DNA of 64,000 nt from Leisingera sp. M658. Lineage in GTDB: Bacteria > Pseudomonadota > Alphaproteobacteria > Rhodobacterales > Rhodobacteraceae. The first letter of the stretch is position 1. Each line of letters opens with the position of its first letter. The stretch covers positions 2,186,501 to 2,250,500 of the forward strand of contig NZ_CP083546.1 in NCBI RefSeq assembly GCF_025144145.1. Direction: 5' to 3'. Position numbers and translations under genes: made by a program. Positions 61,708 through 64,000 of this stretch are shown here, one piece after another. The notes under the pieces are model-generated. The model had not been told where the DNA came from. It ran no database searches and saw only the letters and a program-made list of their open reading frames with translations.

Positions 61708-63321
61708 ATGACAGAGATCCTGCGCACAGCTGACGTTCTGGCCCGGCGCCTGTATGAAGCGGGCTGCCGCCACGCCTTTGGCATGCCCGGCGGCGAAGTG
61801 CTGACGCTGGTGGATGCGCTGACACGCGCGGGCATCACGTTCCACCTGGCCAAGCATGAAAACTGCGCCGGTTTCATCGGCGAAGGGGTGCATCACGCTG
61901 ACGGTGCACCGGTCATTCTGGTTGCCACCCTCGGCCCCGGCGCGCTGAACGGAATCAATGTGGTGGCCAATGCGCATCAGGACCGGGTGCCGATGCTGGT
62001 GCTGACCGGCTGCGTCGACGCAGCAGACGAGCAGAGTTATACCCATCAGGTGCTTGACCATCGCGCAGTGTTCACCCCGATCACCAAGGCAACGTTCCGT
62101 TTAGATGCCGAAGCTGCCGATCTGATCGCAGACAAGGCTGTTGCCATCGCAACCGAGGCTCGAAACGGCCCGGTGCATATTGATGTGCCGATCTCAGTGG
62201 CCGATGCGGCGGCCAGAGATCGCGGCCACCGCCGCGCGCCTGCAAGTGCGGCCGTGCCAAGCGGTGAAGCGCTGGCGCAGGCGCACTCCTGGCTGGAAGC
62301 GGCAGAACGCCCGCTGGCGGTGATCGGCCTCGATGCGCTGCAGGAAAACGCCGGCCCTGCAATCCGCGCCTTTGTGGAAAAACACCGGATACCGTTCATT
62401 ACCAGTTACAAGGCCAAGGGGATCATTGCCGAAAACCATCCGCTCTGCCTTGGCGGCGCAGGCCTGTCGCCGCTGGCAGACACACATCTGTTGCCGCTGG
62501 TGCAGGAGGCCGATCTGGTCCTCTCCATCGGCTATGACCCGATTGAAATGCGCCCCGGCTGGCGCAATGCCTGGGACGTGAAACGCCAGAACGTGATCGA
62601 CATCGCGCCGGAGGCCAACACCCATTACATGCACCAGGCCGGGCTGAACTTTCTGACCGCCATTGCGCCGACGCTAGAGGCCCTATCCGATGGCACCGTA
62701 CCGCGCGAAACCTGGACGAACGGCCGCCCTGCCGCAGTAAAAACAGCCCTGGCCGACGCCTTCCCGCACGACGACGCATGGGGTCCGGCGGGCGTCATTG
62801 CAGAATGCCGCGCTACCTTGCCGCCGGAAACCCTTGCCACAGCCGACAGCGGTGCGCACCGGATCCTGCTGAGTCAGATGTGGCCATGCCATGAGCCGCG
62901 CGGGCTGATCCAGTCATCGGCGCTGTGCACCATGGGCTGTGCCGTGCCGATGGCAATCGGGCGCAAGCTGGCGCAGCCGGACCACCCCGTGGTCAGCTTC
63001 TCAGGCGATGCCGGTTTTCTGATGGTGGCGGGCGAGCTTTCCACCGCGGCGGAACTGGGCCTGGCGCCGATCTTTGTGGTCTTTGCCGATGCCAGCCTTG
63101 CGCTGATCGAACTCAAGCAGCGCCAGCGCCAGCTCGCCAACGGCGGGGTAGATTTTGCGGCGCATGACTTCGCTGCGATGGGCCGGGCCTTTGGCGGCAA
63201 CGGGGTGACAGTAACCAGCCGCGCGGAACTGCGCGCCGCCCTGCAGGACGCGATGCAGGCAGACACATTCACCGTCATCTCGGCTGTGATCGACCGCGGA
63301 GGCTATGATGGCCGGATCTGA
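61708..63321 (+). CDS. TPP-dependent enzyme of the acetolactate-synthase family
   Basis: About 537 residues. The N-terminal Pyr domain has GMPGGEVLTLVDAL and HENCAGFIGEG with the catalytic Glu-like position; the PP domain has the TPP motif start SFSGDAGFLMVAGELSTA. The following FADASLALIELKQ has Ala where the metal-binding Asn normally stands. The gene overlaps the CoA-transferase start by 14 bp. It is not a clear acetolactate synthase; the substrate is probably a 2-keto acid or similar, unknown. Confidence 0.75.
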   Translation: MTEILRTADVLARRLYEAGCRHAFGMPGGEVLTLVDALTRAGITFHLAKHENCAGFIGEGVHHADGAPVILVATLGPGALNGINVVANAHQDRVPMLVLTGCVDAADEQSYTHQVLDHRAVFTPITKATFRLDAEAADLIADKAVAIATEARNGPVHIDVPISVADAAARDRGHRRAPASAAVPSGEALAQAHSWLEAAERPLAVIGLDALQENAGPAIRAFVEKHRIPFITSYKAKGIIAENHPLCLGGAGLSPLADTHLLPLVQEADLVLSIGYDPIEMRPGWRNAWDVKRQNVIDIAPEANTHYMHQAGLNFLTAIAPTLEALSDGTVPRETWTNGRPAAVKTALADAFPHDDAWGPAGVIAECRATLPPETLATADSGAHRILLSQMWPCHEPRGLIQSSALCTMGCAVPMAIGRKLAQPDHPVVSFSGDAGFLMVAGELSTAAELGLAPIFVVFADASLALIELKQRQRQLANGGVDFAAHDFAAMGRAFGGNGVTVTSRAELRAALQDAMQADTFTVISAVIDRGGYDGRI

Positions 63322-64000
63322 TCTTCTTCCCCACGGCGCCCTCAAAGGGGTCAAGGTTCTGGATCTTTCCCGCATCCTGGCAGGCCCGACCTGTACCCAG
63401 CTGCTGGGCGACCTCGGCGCTACGGTGATCAAGGTGGAGAACCCCAAAACCGGCGGCGATGACACCCGCCAATGGGGTCCGCCCTATGTGGCCGATGCGG
63501 ACGGAAACCGATCCGATCTCTCGGCCTATTTCATGGCCGCCAACCGCAACAAACGCTCGGTTGCCATTGATATCGCTGCAGAAGGCGGACAGCAGGCCAT
63601 CCGCCGGCTGGCGGCAGAGGCCGATATCCTGATCGAGAATTTCAAACCCGGCGGGCTGGCAAAATACGGGCTGGATTACACCAGCCTCAAGGATGATTTT
63701 CCGGGCCTGATCTACTGTTCAATCTCCGGCTACGGCCAGACCGGCCCCAACAGCCACAAACCGGGCTACGACATCATGGCGCAGGGGTTCGGCGGCATCA
63801 TGTCGCTGACCGGCGAACCTGACGGCCAGCCGATGAAAACCGGTGTTGGCATCGCAGACGTCATGTGCGGCATGTATGCCTGTATCGGCATCCTGTCGGC
63901 CCTGCACCACCGCGAAAAAACCGGCGAAGGGCAGCAGATCGACCTCGCCCTGGTCGATGCCCAGATCGCCTGGCTGATCAACGAGGGCACCGCCTATCTG
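63308..64000 (+). CDS. CaiB/BaiF-family CoA-transferase, partial (C-terminus off right edge)
   Basis: 231 codons are visible. It shows KVLDLSRILAGPTCTQLLGDLGATVIKVE at the N-terminus, NRNKRSVAIDI, LIENFKPGGLAKYGLDY and the catalytic Asp in GIADVMCGMYA, all family III CoA-transferase traits. It overlaps the TPP enzyme gene, so the two are translationally coupled. In Roseobacter genomes such genes often lie beside glutaryl-CoA dehydrogenase, which would make it a succinyl-CoA:glutarate transferase, but the next gene is outside the window. Confidence 0.88.
   Translation, partial: MAGSDLLPHGALKGVKVLDLSRILAGPTCTQLLGDLGATVIKVENPKTGGDDTRQWGPPYVADADGNRSDLSAYFMAANRNKRSVAIDIAAEGGQQAIRRLAAEADILIENFKPGGLAKYGLDYTSLKDDFPGLIYCSISGYGQTGPNSHKPGYDIMAQGFGGIMSLTGEPDGQPMKTGVGIADVMCGMYACIGILSALHHREKTGEGQQIDLALVDAQIAWLINEGTAYL

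Noticed and set aside
1-64000. CRISPR arrays, insertion sequences, prophage or toxin-antitoxin genes
   Set aside because: None seen: no spaced identical repeats of 25-40 bp outside the RTX-like gene, and no transposase, integrase or toxin motifs among the reading frames.

Overview
The window is GC-rich and densely coded, and looks like a chromosome segment of a marine Roseobacter-group alphaproteobacterium (Rhodobacteraceae; a Leisingera/Phaeobacter/Ruegeria-like genome is my best guess). The reasons are the accB-accC-aat / DUF2155-mlaD-NDUFA12 block, a complete sox thiosulfate-oxidation cluster, several ABC uptake systems, an ScfR-type regulator and a family of short GC-rich intergenic repeats of a kind I associate with this group. 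Protein names come from recognising motifs by eye; no database was searched. No rRNA, tRNA, CRISPR array, insertion sequence, prophage or origin was seen.

Layout. 1-892: end of a ferredoxin-like gene running off the left edge. 1.0-11.7 kb: reductive pyrimidine catabolism (preT, preA, amidohydrolase hyuC-like, dihydropyrimidinase) plus a four-gene NMT1-type ABC transporter, controlled by a divergent RutR homologue with a perfect RutR operator. 11.7-12.9 kb: cupin and RidA genes. 13.0-16.8 kb: a giant RTX-like repeat protein whose start is separated from its reading frame by one extra A. 17.0-21.3 kb: an operon like the noeCHOP / DprE1-DprE2 arabinosyl-lipid pathway, with a collapsed HAD-UbiA gene at its head and a divergent GT-C-like membrane protein beside it. 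21.4-22.3 kb: GapR-like protein and two small genes. 22.6-24.8 kb: persulfide/sulfur-import operon (MBL hydrolase, two YeeE/YedE halves, DUF442). 25-31.3 kb: orphan FliM-like protein, a solute-symporter/histidine-kinase with its response regulator, and ScfR. 31.5-39 kb: branched-chain-type ABC transporter, acyl-CoA synthetase and PAS-LuxR regulator. 39-46.9 kb: housekeeping genes (accBC, aat, mlaD, NDUFA12, clpX, clpP) and a GlxA-type regulator. 47.3-48.7 kb: GtrII-like membrane protein. 48.8-58.7 kb: soxDCBAZYXWV (minus) and soxS, soxR, soxT-like (plus). 58.9-64 kb: PhoX phosphatase, DUF302 protein, TPP enzyme and a CoA-transferase cut by the right edge.

How it works together. Two sulfur loci share YeeE/YedE importers and persulfide chemistry. 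The sox cluster carries four copies of an ATTC-N8-GAAT operator, placed so that SoxR could control soxVW, soxXYZA, soxB, soxCD and soxS separately. RutR probably controls the pyrimidine genes through one perfect and one degenerate site. The most unusual stretch is 13-21 kb: a frameshifted surface repeat protein next to a lipid-linked-sugar operon that has lost most of its first enzyme.
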